Positions 21,244-34,792 are shown, numbered from the stretch's first letter. The stretch is DNA of 64,000 nucleotides from Spongospora subterranea f. sp. subterranea (GCA_049724395.1 JAUGWO010000048.1:117686-181685), one strand, 5' to 3'. Numbers and translations: made by a program. Notes: a model not told the origin generated them from the sequence alone.

Positions 21244-21702
21244 GATCGATATAGCGGATGGATTGTCTATAACTATAATCAGTGGATTTTTGAAGTGGTT
21301 GTGTCATCTGCACATAACCAATGATACTACAACCACTTCAATGATTCACGCGTTATCGGTACCGACAATCCAGCCTCTATTATATATCGCTCTCGCCGGC
21401 CAGAATCAAACTGAGCAATGTACAACAATGAGAAGCCAAAATAATGCGGAAAATTTGCAAACTGGTAAAACTCTGACACCTAAGATGGTCAATCAAGATT
21501 TGGTCGAAAGATATTCAACGAATTTGTTCAACTCCCTTCGATCAACAAAATTAAATGGGTTCTGCCAAAACAACGCAAAACTCAACCAATACGTATCTCT
21601 TTCAGTAATCCATAAACAAGATCCAGTGTGCTCACGCTTATGAAAGCGCAATCGCTGTTCGGCCTGTAAAATAGATGATAGTTTACATTGGACAAGAAAA
21701 CC

Positions 21703-21796
21703 GCTGTTCAGTTTCGCCTGCGGCGAGCTGTTGTAGCTTAGGGCGAATGCCAGTGAGCCCGGAGCTACAATAGCTCGCCGCAGGCGAAACTGAAAA
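21703..21796. repeat. Imperfect hairpin, about 30-bp arms
   Basis: GTTTCGCCTGCGGCGAGCT near 21709 is mirrored by AGCTCGCCGCAGGCGAAAC near 21771-21789, with TTGTAGCT/AGCTACAA extending the stem inwards. The loop is about 35 nt. Confidence 0.8.
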
Positions 21797-22189
21797 TGAA
21801 CCTTGGACAATGAAATCGACGTTCGGATTCGCTATCAGTGAGGAGACAGTGCCCCTAGATTCCAAATATACACTTTATGTTCCCCCCCGGGCCCCGATCA
21901 GAGCCGAATGATAATAGTGTACACCCCCGACCATGTTGAGTTATTTATGCCGTGGAGTAAATTCAGTGGTAATTGTAGCAATATTTTTGCTTCTCATACG
22001 CACTGCAAATGCTTGAAGACTCCTTGACGCCATGCGAGTTCATTGGTCTTTTTCTCATTTACACGCACGTGAACGTGTGCAAATACAAGATGTTTGGTTT
22101 GTAAGGCACTGTACATTCAAATTTGAGGGTCGAAAACATGATTAAAACAAGTAAATACCGATTACATATACGCAAAGAACAGTCATCAA

Positions 22190-22310
22190 CTCTCGAGCAT
22201 TTCCTCAGCGATGGAATCGCAAATCAGTCGAGATTCAACGATTGGAGTTTCCTCTTTATATGCTCGTAGATTCTCGACTGATTTGCGGTATCATCGCTGA
22301 AGAATGTGAT
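22190..22310. repeat. Hairpin, about 33-bp imperfect arms
   Basis: TTCCTCAGCGATGGAATCGC..ATCAGTCGAGA is matched on the opposite strand by TTCTTCAGCGATGATACCGC..ATCAGTCGAGA. The size suggests a small MITE or its ends. Confidence 0.75.
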
Positions 22311-22399
22311 AAGAAGCTTCCTTAGTTTCAATGCTGCCCTCAACATATCGGACGTCTGTTCTGCCTTGTCTCATGATGTAGGCAGCGCATTCACTCATG

Positions 22400-22780
22400 T
22401 GACTGCGAATTTGAAGCAGTACCGCTAGAGCACGATGGTCTCGCGACTCCACTTTTCAAAACCAAATACAGCGGCGCATTCGTATTGGCTGGAACGTCTT
22501 TCTTTTTTATCAAATCTACTGTCCATGAGACCGAATGCAGCCCCAATTCTGTGGGAGTTATGCTCATTGCGATTTGGTTGAATTTTCTTATCAGTATGGG
22601 GTGCACGCAAAACCACGTGTCAACCCCGGATGACACAAAGCCGATGATCATCTTTTTTTACATGCATTCGTACAGACCCGACAGATGCATTGTTTTTGCC
22701 AGCCATGCAATCGTTCTGGCCGTCACTCAACGACAGCGAGAACAGTGCAGTTAGGCCAGCGAGTCACAGATTTGCGAACA
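22400..22780 (-). repeat. Dispersed repeat copy A (inverted copy at 28.38-28.68 kb)
   Basis: This segment and the reverse complement of about 28380-28680 are nearly identical over about 280 bp. A shared frame includes IGFVSSGVD.WFCVHPIL. Part of an unclassified mobile element; no catalytic motif seen. Confidence 0.75.
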
Positions 22781-22799
22781 TCAATTAGATAGCCGCATC

Positions 22800-23582
22800 A
22801 TGAAGAGCGATAACAAGGGAAAGGAATGGTTGACATCAGCGATCAAAACCGGCGGGATTGCTATATCTGGTGCAATTCTCGGTGCTTGTGTATCGTTCAT
22901 TGCCAATTGTAGTTTAGTGGAAATAAGTCTGAACCCGTTTTTCGGTTTTGTGAGTGATCTCATACATTTTGTTTGGGAGCAATAACTGAGCGATCTGCTG
23001 TCCTTTGTTCAGTACTTTGGGCTCTTGTTCCTGTTTATTGGCGGTATTATCTTCTGGCGCGTCAAGTCTCTGTCTCACCCAAAATCTTTGCTGTTGCTTA
23101 TGTTTTCATCGCTCGTCATCGCATCCGGGTTTATATGCTTTGTTCTGGATACACCCATCGTTTCAAGATTCGGTTGGGCGTCAAAGGTTCCTTTGTTCTG
23201 CTGTCTAGGCATATCCGTTGTTTTCGCGTTGCTGTTCGCTATCCTTGATATTGTCAACTTCATGGTGACCACATGTCAGACAGAGACGTCCCCAGGTTTA
23301 ATCGAGACCGAGGAACAAGTACACTTAATTCTGGCCACATCTGTCTGCATGGGAATTGTGTTCGGATTCGTTTTCGGAATGTTGGATGTGGAAGATGTAC
23401 AGATTTCGCATCTGCGTTTGGCGTTTATGCGAGATCAGAGCATTTGCTACCCGATTGGGGCAGCCCTGGGCGCAATTGCCGCTATGTTTAATCATCATCT
23501 CGCAGCTCGGCAGCCGAAATATGCATTCACTGCCCTTAGCTCGGATGACACCTTCATCGACGATCTCGACGATGATCTCTGA
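22800..23582 (+). CDS. Polytopic membrane protein, 239 aa, possibly INSIG-like
   Basis: Exons 22800-22949 and 23013-23582 are joined in phase 0 (intron GTGAGT...TTCAG). Six hydrophobic segments are visible: IAISGAILGACVSFIANCSL, YFGLLFLFIGGIIFW, SLLLLMFSSLVIASGFICFVL, FCCLGISVVFALLFAILDIV, LILATSVCMGIVFGFVFGML and YPIGAALGAIAAMF. An acidic C-terminal tail follows (DDTFIDDLDDDL). Six helices, a length of about 240 and the FGFVF.ML.VE / PIG..LGA segment recall INSIG sterol sensors. The similarity is weak and the usual C-terminal KxHxx signal is absent, so I do not assign a name. Membrane location is well supported. Divided from PIGA by about 500 bp. Confidence 0.65.
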
Positions 23583-24086
23583 TAAATCTAATGGTTTTTC
23601 TCAAAAAGTGATATTGTGATGAGTGGGTAAATAACGATAGCGTGTTGAAAACGAAGCTTAATCACTCTTATTCTGCACACTGTAAAAGGCTTATGAATGC
23701 AGTTAAAAGTAAATAACCTTATACTACAAGAAGTGCAGTGCCTTCGGGTCTGACTTGACGTGATGGGCTGGTGGCACTTTGCTGTGAAATAAATCTAACA
23801 GGATGATGTATTTTGATGTTGCGCGGGAGACGAGGGCGCCGTAACACAGGTGCATGACAACAGCAGGTCTATCTGTCAGCGTCGTGAGTGACTAAAACGT
23901 GACACATTGCCGTGATGTGCTTCGGCACCCATACCCTGTGTCGATGCCTATCGAGCCTCAGCACTTTCGAAAAATTAAATCCGTGGCGAGACGTTGGTGA
24001 ATTAATTGGTCAGGCAAGGGAATAAGATTGGAGTGCGGGAAGCTGCCGTTTATTCGACGGGGCTGTGCAAAGCTGAAATTGTCGCG
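23583..24086. other. Intergenic upstream of PIGA
   Basis: No coding frame or repeat recognised; presumed terminator of the membrane-protein gene and promoter of PIGA. Confidence 0.4.
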
Positions 24087-26737
24087 ATGTCGGATCCATC
24101 TGTAACATGTATGGATGGATTCGATTCTGGTTTTACGCCAGATCGCCGCCTTTCGATCGCCCTTGTGTCGGATTTTTCCTATCCTCGTATGGGGGGCGTT
24201 GAAATGCACCAATATTACTTAGCGCAGGTTCGAAGCTCAGTGTTGATAATCCTTCGCGTATATTTTTCGTACCATGGAATTTTTGCAATTTTATTTTCGA
24301 TAGTTTGCTAGTTGTTGAAATTGGTGCACTATTCATTGCTTGAAACTTACTTTTGTTTGCGTCAGGGTTTAATTCGGCGAAAACATAAGGTAATGCTATT
24401 GCACTTGCATTTAGCCTGACCTGTATATCAATGCAATGTTGTTCTTATTATTTTGTGTTTTTCTTATTATTTTGTGTTTTTGCTGTTGATATTTTTTGCT
24501 AATAATTACTTTGTGAAGGTGATTCTTATCACGGGAACATATGAGGGGGAACGACAGGGCGTGCGATATTTATCACAGGGATTGAAGGTTTATTACTGTC
24601 CCATTAGAGTTATTGTTCAACAGGCTGGGGCCCCTACACTTTTGTGTTTTCTTCCCCTCTTTCGTAATATTCTCATACGTGAAAAGGTCTGTCAACTAGG
24701 TTTGTCGTCTATGCTATGCTTTGTTTTTTATAAATGCTGTGCTATTTTGTAGCTGGTATATATGGTTTTGCTGAATATTTGCGCGTCTGTTGCTTATTTC
24801 ATTCCCGACGATGTTTTAGATCGATGTCGTTCACGGTCATCAAAGCACGTCCGCATTGGCCGCTGAAGCAATAGTGCATGCCAAAACAATGGGATTCAAG
24901 GCGATTTACACTGACCATTCCTTATTCGGCTTCGCTGATGCCGCCGCCATTCACGTCAATAAGCTGATCAAAATGTGGTTAACTGAGATTGATCATGTGA
25001 GGAATTTGAAAAAATGATTTCAGCTACGCTGTAACCGTCTTATGATAGGTGATTTGTGTCTCGCATACATCTCGGGAGAATCTCGTTCTACGCGCCTATC
25101 TCGACCCCAGAGATGTAATATCCTGTTGTTTTTCATGTTTCATTTGATTTGCTGCTGGTTTAGCCCTGCGTTTTTCAAACATATTTCTTGTCTCCTTTAG
25201 CTGTAAATTGTCCATGGCCTATATCAGTTTTCCGACAGTTGTAATTAGATCTCTGTTATCCCGAATGCGGTTGATGCCACCAAATTTACACCTGATCCCA
25301 CTGCAGCACCTCCAACGAAAGATCGTATCAACATTGTTTTATTAAGTCGGCTGGTTTACAGGAAGGTACCTATTATATTTCTGTTCCGCAGACGTATTTT
25401 TCCCTTTGTCTTCTTGTCATCATAACAACTCGTTTGCTTTTATGGCACGGCGAAATTTAACAAGAAACCCGAATTTAGGGAATCGATCTCGCCGTGGACG
25501 TAATTCCTGAGATTTGTGCCAGGTTTTCCAATGTATACTTCATAATCGGTGGAGATGGTCCCAAGCGTATCCTACTTGAGGAGATGCGTGAAAAGTATCA
25601 GGTTGGTTCTTATTTATTTTCGTAGTGGGTTGTTTATCATATCACATTTACGAGCATTTTAATCTGACTAGATTTTTCCTCGATTTAACTTGTTACCGGT
25701 CATTGCATATTTCAAACATCTTGTGGCATCAAACATGTTCATTTATCTGAAAAAATTGCGCTTTTCAATTTTGATTAAAGTTCTTCTATTGCGCTTCAGT
25801 TTTTATTGAATTGTGGAGATCTTCCTTCTTATTGTCAATACGTTTTATGGCAGTTGCATGACCGAATCGAAATGTTGGGCGCAATTCAGCACTCCGATGT
25901 TCGCAATGTTTTGGTGCGAGGACATATTTTTCTGAATTGTTCCCTGACGGAAGCATTTTGCATTGCAATACTAGAAGCAGTGTCTTGCGGTACTCATCCA
26001 CTTTACCTCCAAGTTTGAATATTGTTTTTCAAAAATGTTTTGCATTTACTCTTCCAATATGTGAATGACTTCCAAATTGTAGGACTTTACACAGTTTCCA
26101 CTCGTGTTGGTGGAATTAGCGAAGTCCTACCTGAATCGATGATCACGCTGACTGAACCATCAGCACCAGATATTATTGAAGCTGTTGCCAAGGCAATTGG
26201 TCACGTACGCAGAGTACGCCCACAAGCATTGCACGAAGAAGTATGTATTTTGTCTTACGACTAAAATTCGGACATAGTGTCTTCCTGCAATGGATGCGAA
26301 CAGCTAGGTTTTTATTCTATTGGTCCGAACTTAGTTTCATTTTGTCTTCCTAATCTGCTACAGTCAGTTGACCGAAATCCCAACAGGTTAGGCGCATGTA
26401 TAACTGGAATAATGTAGTGGAGCGTACCGAAAGGGTTTATTTCAAAGTTTTGAAAAACCGGCCTGAACCGCTTAGCGTCCGGTTGCGAAGGTCGGTTCTT
26501 GTTTTGGGCAAAAATTAATCAAGGCTCAATACAGTTGTTTTTCTGTTTAGGTATTACGCCTGCGGTCCTGCCGCTGGCCTCATGTTCAGTGCTATGATTG
26601 CACTTAACTATCTCTGGTTTCGGTTGATTGACCGGTGGATGCCTGCGTCATCGATTGATGAGGCTGTAGACTTCCCCGATGATCTTTTCGCTGATCTCGA
26701 CGATAACGACTTTATGGTCAGTATCGTCTTTGTTTAA
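24087..26737 (+). CDS. PIGA: GPI N-acetylglucosaminyltransferase catalytic subunit PIG-A, 466 aa
   Basis: Eleven exons: 24087-24227, 24366-24389, 24519-24686, 24820-24996, 25049-25114, 25249-25365, 25479-25601, 25854-25989, 26083-26240, 26387-26490 and 26551-26737. All junctions preserve the frame. Family motifs in order: [133 protein letters not shown] and [15 protein letters not shown]-terminal membrane helix ([18 protein letters not shown]) anchors it in the ER. GT4-family enzyme that adds GlcNAc from UDP-GlcNAc to phosphatidylinositol, the first step of GPI-anchor synthesis. Length is close to human (484). An optional donor (GTCAGT at 26716) could alter the last residues. Confidence 0.95.
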
Positions 26738-26899
26738 CATCGACAATTCTCAGACAATGATTAGGTTGATGCCCCTCATGATTATCGTCACGTTTCATCG
26801 AAATTCAATGGGACCGCCAGGTCGAATAATAAAATATTGCCTCATTCTGGTTAATCTCGTAGTTTTGACGTTCGGGAGAGAACAGCGGCTAACATTTTC

Positions 26900-28400
26900 T
26901 CAGTCATCAATATTAACAAACGAGATCCCATCGCTAAGCAGATCAAATCTTTTCTGCCATTTATTATTCCGTTCTTTCCCTCAGAATTACAACAGGATCT
27001 GCAGAATCCCAACGGCATATATTTTGAAGTCGGTAATCTGGATGATAATCCACGCCTTGGGATTGAGTTTGTGACAGGTGATTTGGATCGTAACGCCCTT
27101 TTTTGAAAACCTGATTAGGCGTGGATTATCATCCAGATTGCCGATTTTGAAAATATGCCGTTGGGATCCTGTAGAGTCAAAACGAACAAACGATGTGGGA
27201 CGAAAAGGAAGAACCTGTTGGTAACGATCAATGAGGTTTGATGAGATTAATAGCGAAATCAGTTTGCGCAGATTCTTTCGGTAACCGTGTGCTGTGAAGA
27301 CGTAAGTTCCTTTTCGTCCCACATCGTTTGTTCGATTTGATTTGCGGATTGTGGTTCTTTTTGGAATAGGTTTGCTTGATGCTTTTGGAGGCTTTAGAGT
27401 TTGCTTTTTCGCCACGACCTTGCGTCTTGGGGGGTGGCGTTTCTTGTTTTGTGATAAAAGCTCCTTTGAGCATTCTCCTAGACGTTCTTCTTCACTCAGA
27501 TTATCAATGCACAATACTTGCTTTGCTGGCTGGCTGGCATATGTAATTAACAGAGAAGCGAGGCGCCGTTCAGCTGATGAAAAGAAGAATGCTATAGTAG
27601 AGATTACTCAGGAAACTTTAGGGAAACTATTATCAAAAACGAGAAACGCCACCCCCAGTCGTGGCGAAAAAGCACAATACTTGCTTTGCTGGCTGGCTGC
27701 GTATGTAATTAGCAGAGAAGCGAGGCTTTAAGAGTTTAGATCGGTAACGATCAATGAGGGTGATGAGATCGGTCTGGGCCAGGAAGAGCGTTAGGATCTA
27801 ACTGGTTAAAGAAGTCTTTGATGCGGACGGCGCGTTTTAAACGTTGGAAAGCTAGAGCGTATGTCATGGCTATAGGTTCTTTCGGCCCAGGACAGAAGTT
27901 AACGCCGAGAGCTAAAATTCTAGCAGGCAAATCTGGTAAGTCTGACGAACAGGTCACTTCTGAAAAAAACTCGACATCATCAACTCCTAAGAGTTTGCCG
28001 AACTAATACCTTCATGGAAGATCGGCGTAATGCATGCTTACTCTCATTCCAATGTTTGAAAAGACAGAATTCCAGTCTTTCCAGGTTTGTGTAACTTAGG
28101 CAGAACGTGAAAGGCTGGGAATGTGTACTGGTGGACTTCTAGAAATTTGAGGATGGCGGGAGTGAAGACGGGATTGTGCTAGCACGTTCGGGTTCTTTCT
28201 ATAGACCAGTAGAATTTGTAGTTGGGCTAGCTGCGTCCACGGGTGGCGATTTAGTGTGCTGTGAAGACGTAGGTTAGGATGAAGGGCTGGCCGGTCTGGG
28301 ACAGGAAGAGCGTCCCGAGAAACGCCACCCCCCAAGAGGCAAGGTCGTGGCGAAAAAGCAAACTCGGGGTGGCGTTTCTCTCGCAAATCTGTCGCTGGCC
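26900..28400 (-). mobile_element. Mosaic of Penelope-like element fragments and inverted repeats
   Basis: On the minus strand, 27957-27751 reads ILALGVNFCPGPKEPIA followed by a basic helical segment ending RIKDFF, the pattern of the N-terminal region in Penelope-like reverse transcriptases (L..G.NFCPTP). At about 28150-28070 another frame reads FPAFHVLPKLHKPGKTGIL, the diagnostic LPK.HKPG block that opens RT. The order is reversed relative to an intact element, so at least two partial copies are present. Inverted repeats (26996-27060/27115-27172; 27390-27440/28330-28380) and a direct repeat (27508-27560/27672-27722) show rearrangement. The GIY-YIG domain and RT catalytic core were not found. 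Confidence 0.55.
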
Positions 28401-28680
28401 TAACTGCACTGTTCTCGCTGTCGTTGAGTGACGGCCAGAACTACTGCATGGCTGGCAAAAACAATGCATCTGTCGGGTCTGTACGAATGCATGTAAAACA
28501 AGATGATCATCGGCTTTGTGTCATCCGGGGTTGACAGGTGGTTTTGCGTGCACCCCATATTGATAAGAAAATTCAACCAAATCGCAATGAGCATAACTCC
28601 CACAGAATTGTTTTCTGCATTCGGTCTCATGGACACGTTGCTCTGGAGCAAAAAAATATGCGGAAATCAGAGGGTGAGTG
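28380..28680 (+). repeat. Dispersed repeat copy B
   Basis: Inverted near-identical copy of about 22560-22780. It abuts the Penelope-like mosaic. Confidence 0.75.
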
Positions 28681-28888
28681 ATCTCTACTATAGCATTCTT
28701 CTTTTCATCAGCTAAACGGCGCTTCTCGTCTTTGATTGCTTTATCTTTTGCATATTTTGCTTGTTGAATAAGGATGAATGAAGCGATGATTCGTCGAATG
28801 GCGGGATGCTAGGAGTTAATGATGTCGAGCTTTTCTTCAGGAGTAAGCACACCTAAATGAGCATTGACGTCAGCAACAATAGCGGAAA

Positions 28889-28976
28889 ATTCGCACATGC
28901 GTCGATGAGTTACTGAAGTCTTTCTTTCGAATAATAGAAAGACTTCAGTAACTCATCGACGCATGTGCGAATTCAT
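28889..28976. repeat. Near-perfect hairpin with about 39-bp arms
   Basis: AATTCGCACATGCGTCGATG plus AGTTACTGAAGTCTTTCT is followed after about 8-10 nt by its exact reverse complement. No coding potential inside. Confidence 0.9.
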
Positions 28977-29399
28977 CTGCAACCACAACTAATTCTTGTC
29001 TGATTGTGTTATCTTGACTGCCGATGGGGTGACGCCGGCAAGTCAGTGTCCTGCCAGGTTGTCACTGCTTTTTCGTTCTGACTGGATTGGGGCCGGTATA
29101 ACCGTGACAGGAACATGAGTATCTGACGCAATGTCCCCGGCGTTAGCCCGGTTTCTAATTCATGAATTATTATCAAACGGAGATGGTTAACCAATTTGAA
29201 GCTCTCGCGATCAAACGATATAACAAGGAAGATGAGAATTCACTCGAACTTTCCTCAAAGTTAGCGCTCAATTATCCTGAAAAAACTACTGCGAAATTGC
29301 ACTCATTGAGGTGGCCGTTTTAGAATATGTCAATGAGATTTTCCAGAATCATGAGCAATGACCTCTTGTTCAGGCTGTTGCTCACGGGTCCTTTTGCCA

Positions 29400-29577
29400 G
29401 AACCAATTCTCATCAAGACCAACCACTACTTCGTATTTAGATCGCACCCTGCAGTTGACGACCCGTCGGACCAAGATCGGGTATTCACTACAGGATGTCA
29501 TTGATCTGCGCTGGCAGAATCTCTTTGCCGCTATGTTCAATGGGCAGGCCACTTTAATGGTGGCGTTCAACATAAAA
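29400..29577 (+). pseudogene. Coding-like frame interrupted by the TIR element
   Basis: A plus-strand frame reads TSYLDRTLQLTTRRTKIGYSLQDVIDLRWQ... and runs into the left end of the TIR element at 29545. Its continuation right of the element (after 30991) is not obvious. Origin unknown, probably another mobile element. Confidence 0.3.
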
Positions 29578-30991
29578 TCCCACTAGTAGCCACTATTAAC
29601 TTTCCGGGGACGCCACTATTAGCTTGACAAAGTCGCCTGAGAGTTTCAGAGGGTTTCGGGCTTCCCGGATACATTTTACTCAGTCTCTGTTTGTTTGAGA
29701 GTGATTCAATGCCGATCAAGCCGTTCCATGACTCCCATGTCGTTGCATATGGGCTGAAGATATGTGAGCGGGACGCAAGCACGAAGGCAATAGTGTCGAT
29801 TTCCGCAGATTTTGTGTGCATTTTGGTCGCGAAGCGAAGATTGAAGCCAAACGCAAAGCTACTGAAAATATTCAGTATCTCCGGAGTCCTTTTCACGCTG
29901 ATGTCTACAGCATTCACATGTTGGCACAGCATCCTGTGCATTGGGCGACGTGCAGTACACTGACAAAGCAGGACAAGACAACGCATTTCGACGAGAATGC
30001 CCCTGTTGTCCATCGAAGCACGATCGAATCATATTCGGAATCGCAATCAAATGCAAGTTGTGAATCGAATCATAACAATATAGGCGAATGTCCAGGTACG
30101 AGGTGTCAAGTAAGAAGCCAGCACGAAGGCTGTAGCGTCGGTTTCCTGCAGATTTCGTGTGCATTTTGGTCGCGAAGCGAAGATTGGAGCCAAACGCAAA
30201 GCTACTGAAAATATTCAGTACTTTCGGAGTCCTTTTCGCAGCTGATGTCTACAGAGACACATGTTGGCACAGCATCCTGTGCATTGGGCGACGTACAGTT
30301 CACTGACAACGCAGGAAAAGACTACGTTTTTCGACGAGAATACCCATGTTGTTCATCAGAACACGATCAAATCATATTTTGGCGGAGTCGAGGCAGCTGT
30401 CCACTTTTTCGTGAACAAAAAATATTGTTGATGTAATCGGGGGTGAAATGCTTTTTCACCCTATGATTCGAACGAAGAAATCACAAAAGAGCGGGTTCTG
30501 GCAATTTTCGATGACGTCGTTGGGCCAGAGGAGGAAAAGGGCGACTCTGACATGCAGATCGATGTTTACCGCATCATTTTGAAGAATCCATCCCATTTCA
30601 TCTCATCGTTGACTACGTCAGTGCAGGCGCGTCGTTCCGTATGGCGTCCCACATTCTTCAGATGACGAAGGATAGAACGACAATGAAGGCAACGTCACCA
30701 ATTGCATTCGGATCGCGTGTGCAATGAATCTGCAAAAGCTCTCTGAAGCGGTGTCCTCCGCATGAACCTTCTCGCATGCTTTGGATAAGTCTATACACAT
30801 CGTATCTTCAGCTCATATGCAAAGACATGGGAGTGATTGAACGGTTTCTGGCGCAAAGGGTTCCATGATTTTGGTGTGTCCGGGAAGCCCGAAACTCTCT
30901 GAAACTCTGAGACCACTATTAAGCTAATAGAGGCGTTCCCGGAAAGTTAATAGTGGGATTTTATGTTGAACGTCACTATTAAAGTGGCCTG
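29545..30991. mobile_element. DNA transposon with about 110-bp terminal inverted repeats, 1.45 kb
   Basis: The left end starts CAGGCCACTTTAATGGTGGC and the right end is its inverse (CAGGCCACTTTAATAGTGAC on the minus strand). Similarity continues for about 110 bp, through AACATAAAATCCCACTA and TTTCGGGCTTCCCGGA. Flanks (gttcaatggg / gcaattgttc) show no clear target-site duplication. The interior has a tandem duplication of about 160 bp at about 350-bp spacing (29805-29965 and 30157-30310). Plus-strand frames near 30480-30840 (RVLAIFDDV, ASFRMASHILQMTK, LQKLSEAVSS) look like remnants of an element-encoded protein I cannot classify. It sits inside an open frame (29400-29577). Confidence 0.75.
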
Positions 30992-30999
30992 GCAATTGT

Positions 31000-31766
31000 T
31001 CTTCTAGTTAAGAGGGCTTGTGCTGCGCGAAACTTCTTGCACCGCCCATGATGATCGAAATTGAGGATATAGATCACACGTGGAGCCTTCAGACGATAAA
31101 CGTCAACATTTGCATGAATTGACATATGATAGAGGGAATTCATGGGCAACGGCCCGGCCTGAAATATAAAAAATCAAAGAGAAAACCTGATTCTTGTGGG
31201 CATTCTGTGTTGACCGAATCCTCCGTAATATCAAGGGAGGAATCGAAGTTGTACTTGAGACGCTGGCCATGATTCGATTCATACAACAGGGCGAAAAAAT
31301 CAATAAATGAGGTTCATTTTCAAATGACAGGATACGGGATACGTTTTTTTTTTCAGATGGGAAATAAATTAACAAAGCAGACACTGCTGAGGGGTTTGAA
31401 AATTATAGTCACTAACATCAGCCATGGTATTGGAAACTGGCTTTCATGTAGTATCCGACTCATCATAACCTTGTCAGTGGATAAACGGATATACAGGTGA
31501 TGACGGGAGAAACAACCGTCGTCAACTCATACACAAGGACCGCACTCTCACTCTTCCCTCAATTTGGCAAATGATCAGTGCGATACGTTCACACGTTCAT
31601 GATGGTGTAAAGCTACTCAAATATAACATCAACAGATGGCATGGGGACCCTGAACATACACGCTCAAGTTTCCGCCCGAGCCGAATTATCGGCCATAAGT
31701 TTTCACAACAATTTTACTAGTTTTCTGGCCATTGCTCAAGATTTCACCTTATATAAAGGTTGTAGT
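31000..31766. other. No gene seen
   Basis: Only unsupported frames (31384-31103 minus). It contains a copy of the motif GCCGAATTATCGGCCATAAG (about 31679), related to the palindromes at 31.89 and 33.59 kb. Confidence 0.3.
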
Positions 31767-33410
<1,644 letters not shown>

Positions 33411-33582
33411 GCGACATGCAGTTTATTGGGTCATCGTAGACACAACCTCAAGTTTATAGGCAAATCCGGTTGATCTACCGCCAGTCAAATCACTTTAAAA
33501 TCGACTACCGGTAGCTTTTAGATCGTTATGGCCGATTCCATAACGGACAAATAAGCCCAGAATGGACAAAAAATGCGTAGTG

Positions 33583-33608
33583 CGTTATGGCCGAATTTTC
33601 GGCCATAA
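33583..33608. repeat. Perfect palindrome, copy 2
   Basis: Same 26-bp palindrome as at about 31884, with a shorter related element (TTATGGCCGATTCCATAA) 55 bp upstream. Confidence 0.9.
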
Positions 33609-33924
33609 CTGACCGTAGGGGGTCCGTGGGCGGAGACTCAAACAGTTATAAGAGGAGTATCGATTTTAAGAAATAAAAACTGCGTGCGCATGTTGCTTCG
33701 CAAATAGTTAGTGCGCTACTGCGAAACTGAAAAAAAAACAGCGGGAACTGCGCGGAGATGGTTTGACCCGGGAGTGTCGACAAATCTCAGGCTCTTCGTT
33801 TGCAGCTCTGCTCGTACTATACCTCTAGAACAGATTGACATTCGCTCATTCTTTCAAAAATAAACCTACCATGTTCTAGGAAAAAATGGCTCTTACTTAT
33901 GGTTATAAATGATCGGTTCCGGCA

Positions 33925-34045
33925 AAGGTATCAATTATCAAGTATAAGAGAATATCAATTATAACCCATAGAACGGAGTCGGTGGACGACCGGGCAATCA
34001 ATTATAAGAGATTATTAATTATAAGAAGAGCAATTATAAGAGAGT
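33925..34045. repeat. Cluster of CAATTATAAGAG-type motifs
   Basis: The motif (T)CAATTATAA(GAG) or TATCAATTAT occurs five to six times in 120 bp, in direct orientation. It looks like the subterminal repeats of a Tc1/pogo-like or MITE end. No ORF is associated. Confidence 0.6.
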
Positions 34046-34792
34046 CTACAGTATACATGTATCCTCTTTATTCGAGAAAAAAACATGCTGGTTGTATGGA
34101 GTCGAACATTTGTTCAGCGATAGCATGGCTATTGATATGACGACACCTCCACTACCATGGTATGATCATCGAAGACGCCACACATTCATTCGACAACAAT
34201 TTTGTAATGATATTCCAATACCAAAACGTACCAAATATCGCTCGATTCATTTGGGCTAGAGGGAGGCTTTAATTGGATTGGTGGCATATATCGGATGGTC
34301 AAATGGTCATGGAATGATGGATGGCAATAAAGCCGCATGCAGTAAAGACAAATCACAAATAAACCACGATATTTCGGGCCACAAATCAAAGCAATTGCTG
34401 ATGTGGTCGATTTGATGACATGCTTTGTCACAACAAAACGTCCAACGATTGCAAATTCGAGCCATCAGGGCCACAGTTCGTATCCAATTATTTCCTAAAC
34501 CATGATTGGTTTCCTCGCGGAGTCACCGCTACCGCCCAAGCCATGCAGCTCCTGTGGTGATGACTGACTGAGGCTGCGCTCAGCCCGGCATCGGCCATCA
34601 CCGTCAAATTGAGGTGTACAGTAACTTGAGGTTGGGAGTCGGAGACTCGGAGTTCATTTACCCGTACTCGCCGGTATTTAGTGTACCCGTGGCCATATGT
34701 TCTAGAGTCAGCGAGATAATCTGTGGCCCGAGGCCGCGCGCGCTCACTGCGTGACGTCAATCTCCCTACTCTGAATCAATCTCGTTCGTTAA
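34046..34792. other. No gene seen
   Basis: Frames on the minus strand (34431-34186; 34760-34488) are not recognised. Probably the upstream region of the kinase gene. Confidence 0.3.

Noticed and set aside
22485-22754. Plus ORF in the dispersed repeat as a gene
   Set aside because: The same sequence recurs inverted at 28.5 kb with frame differences, so it is a repeat and not a conserved gene.
29009-29194. Minus ORF near the hairpin
   Set aside because: No family resemblance; in a transposon-rich segment.
34488-34760. Minus ORF upstream of the kinase
   Set aside because: No family signal, no splice context and biased composition.
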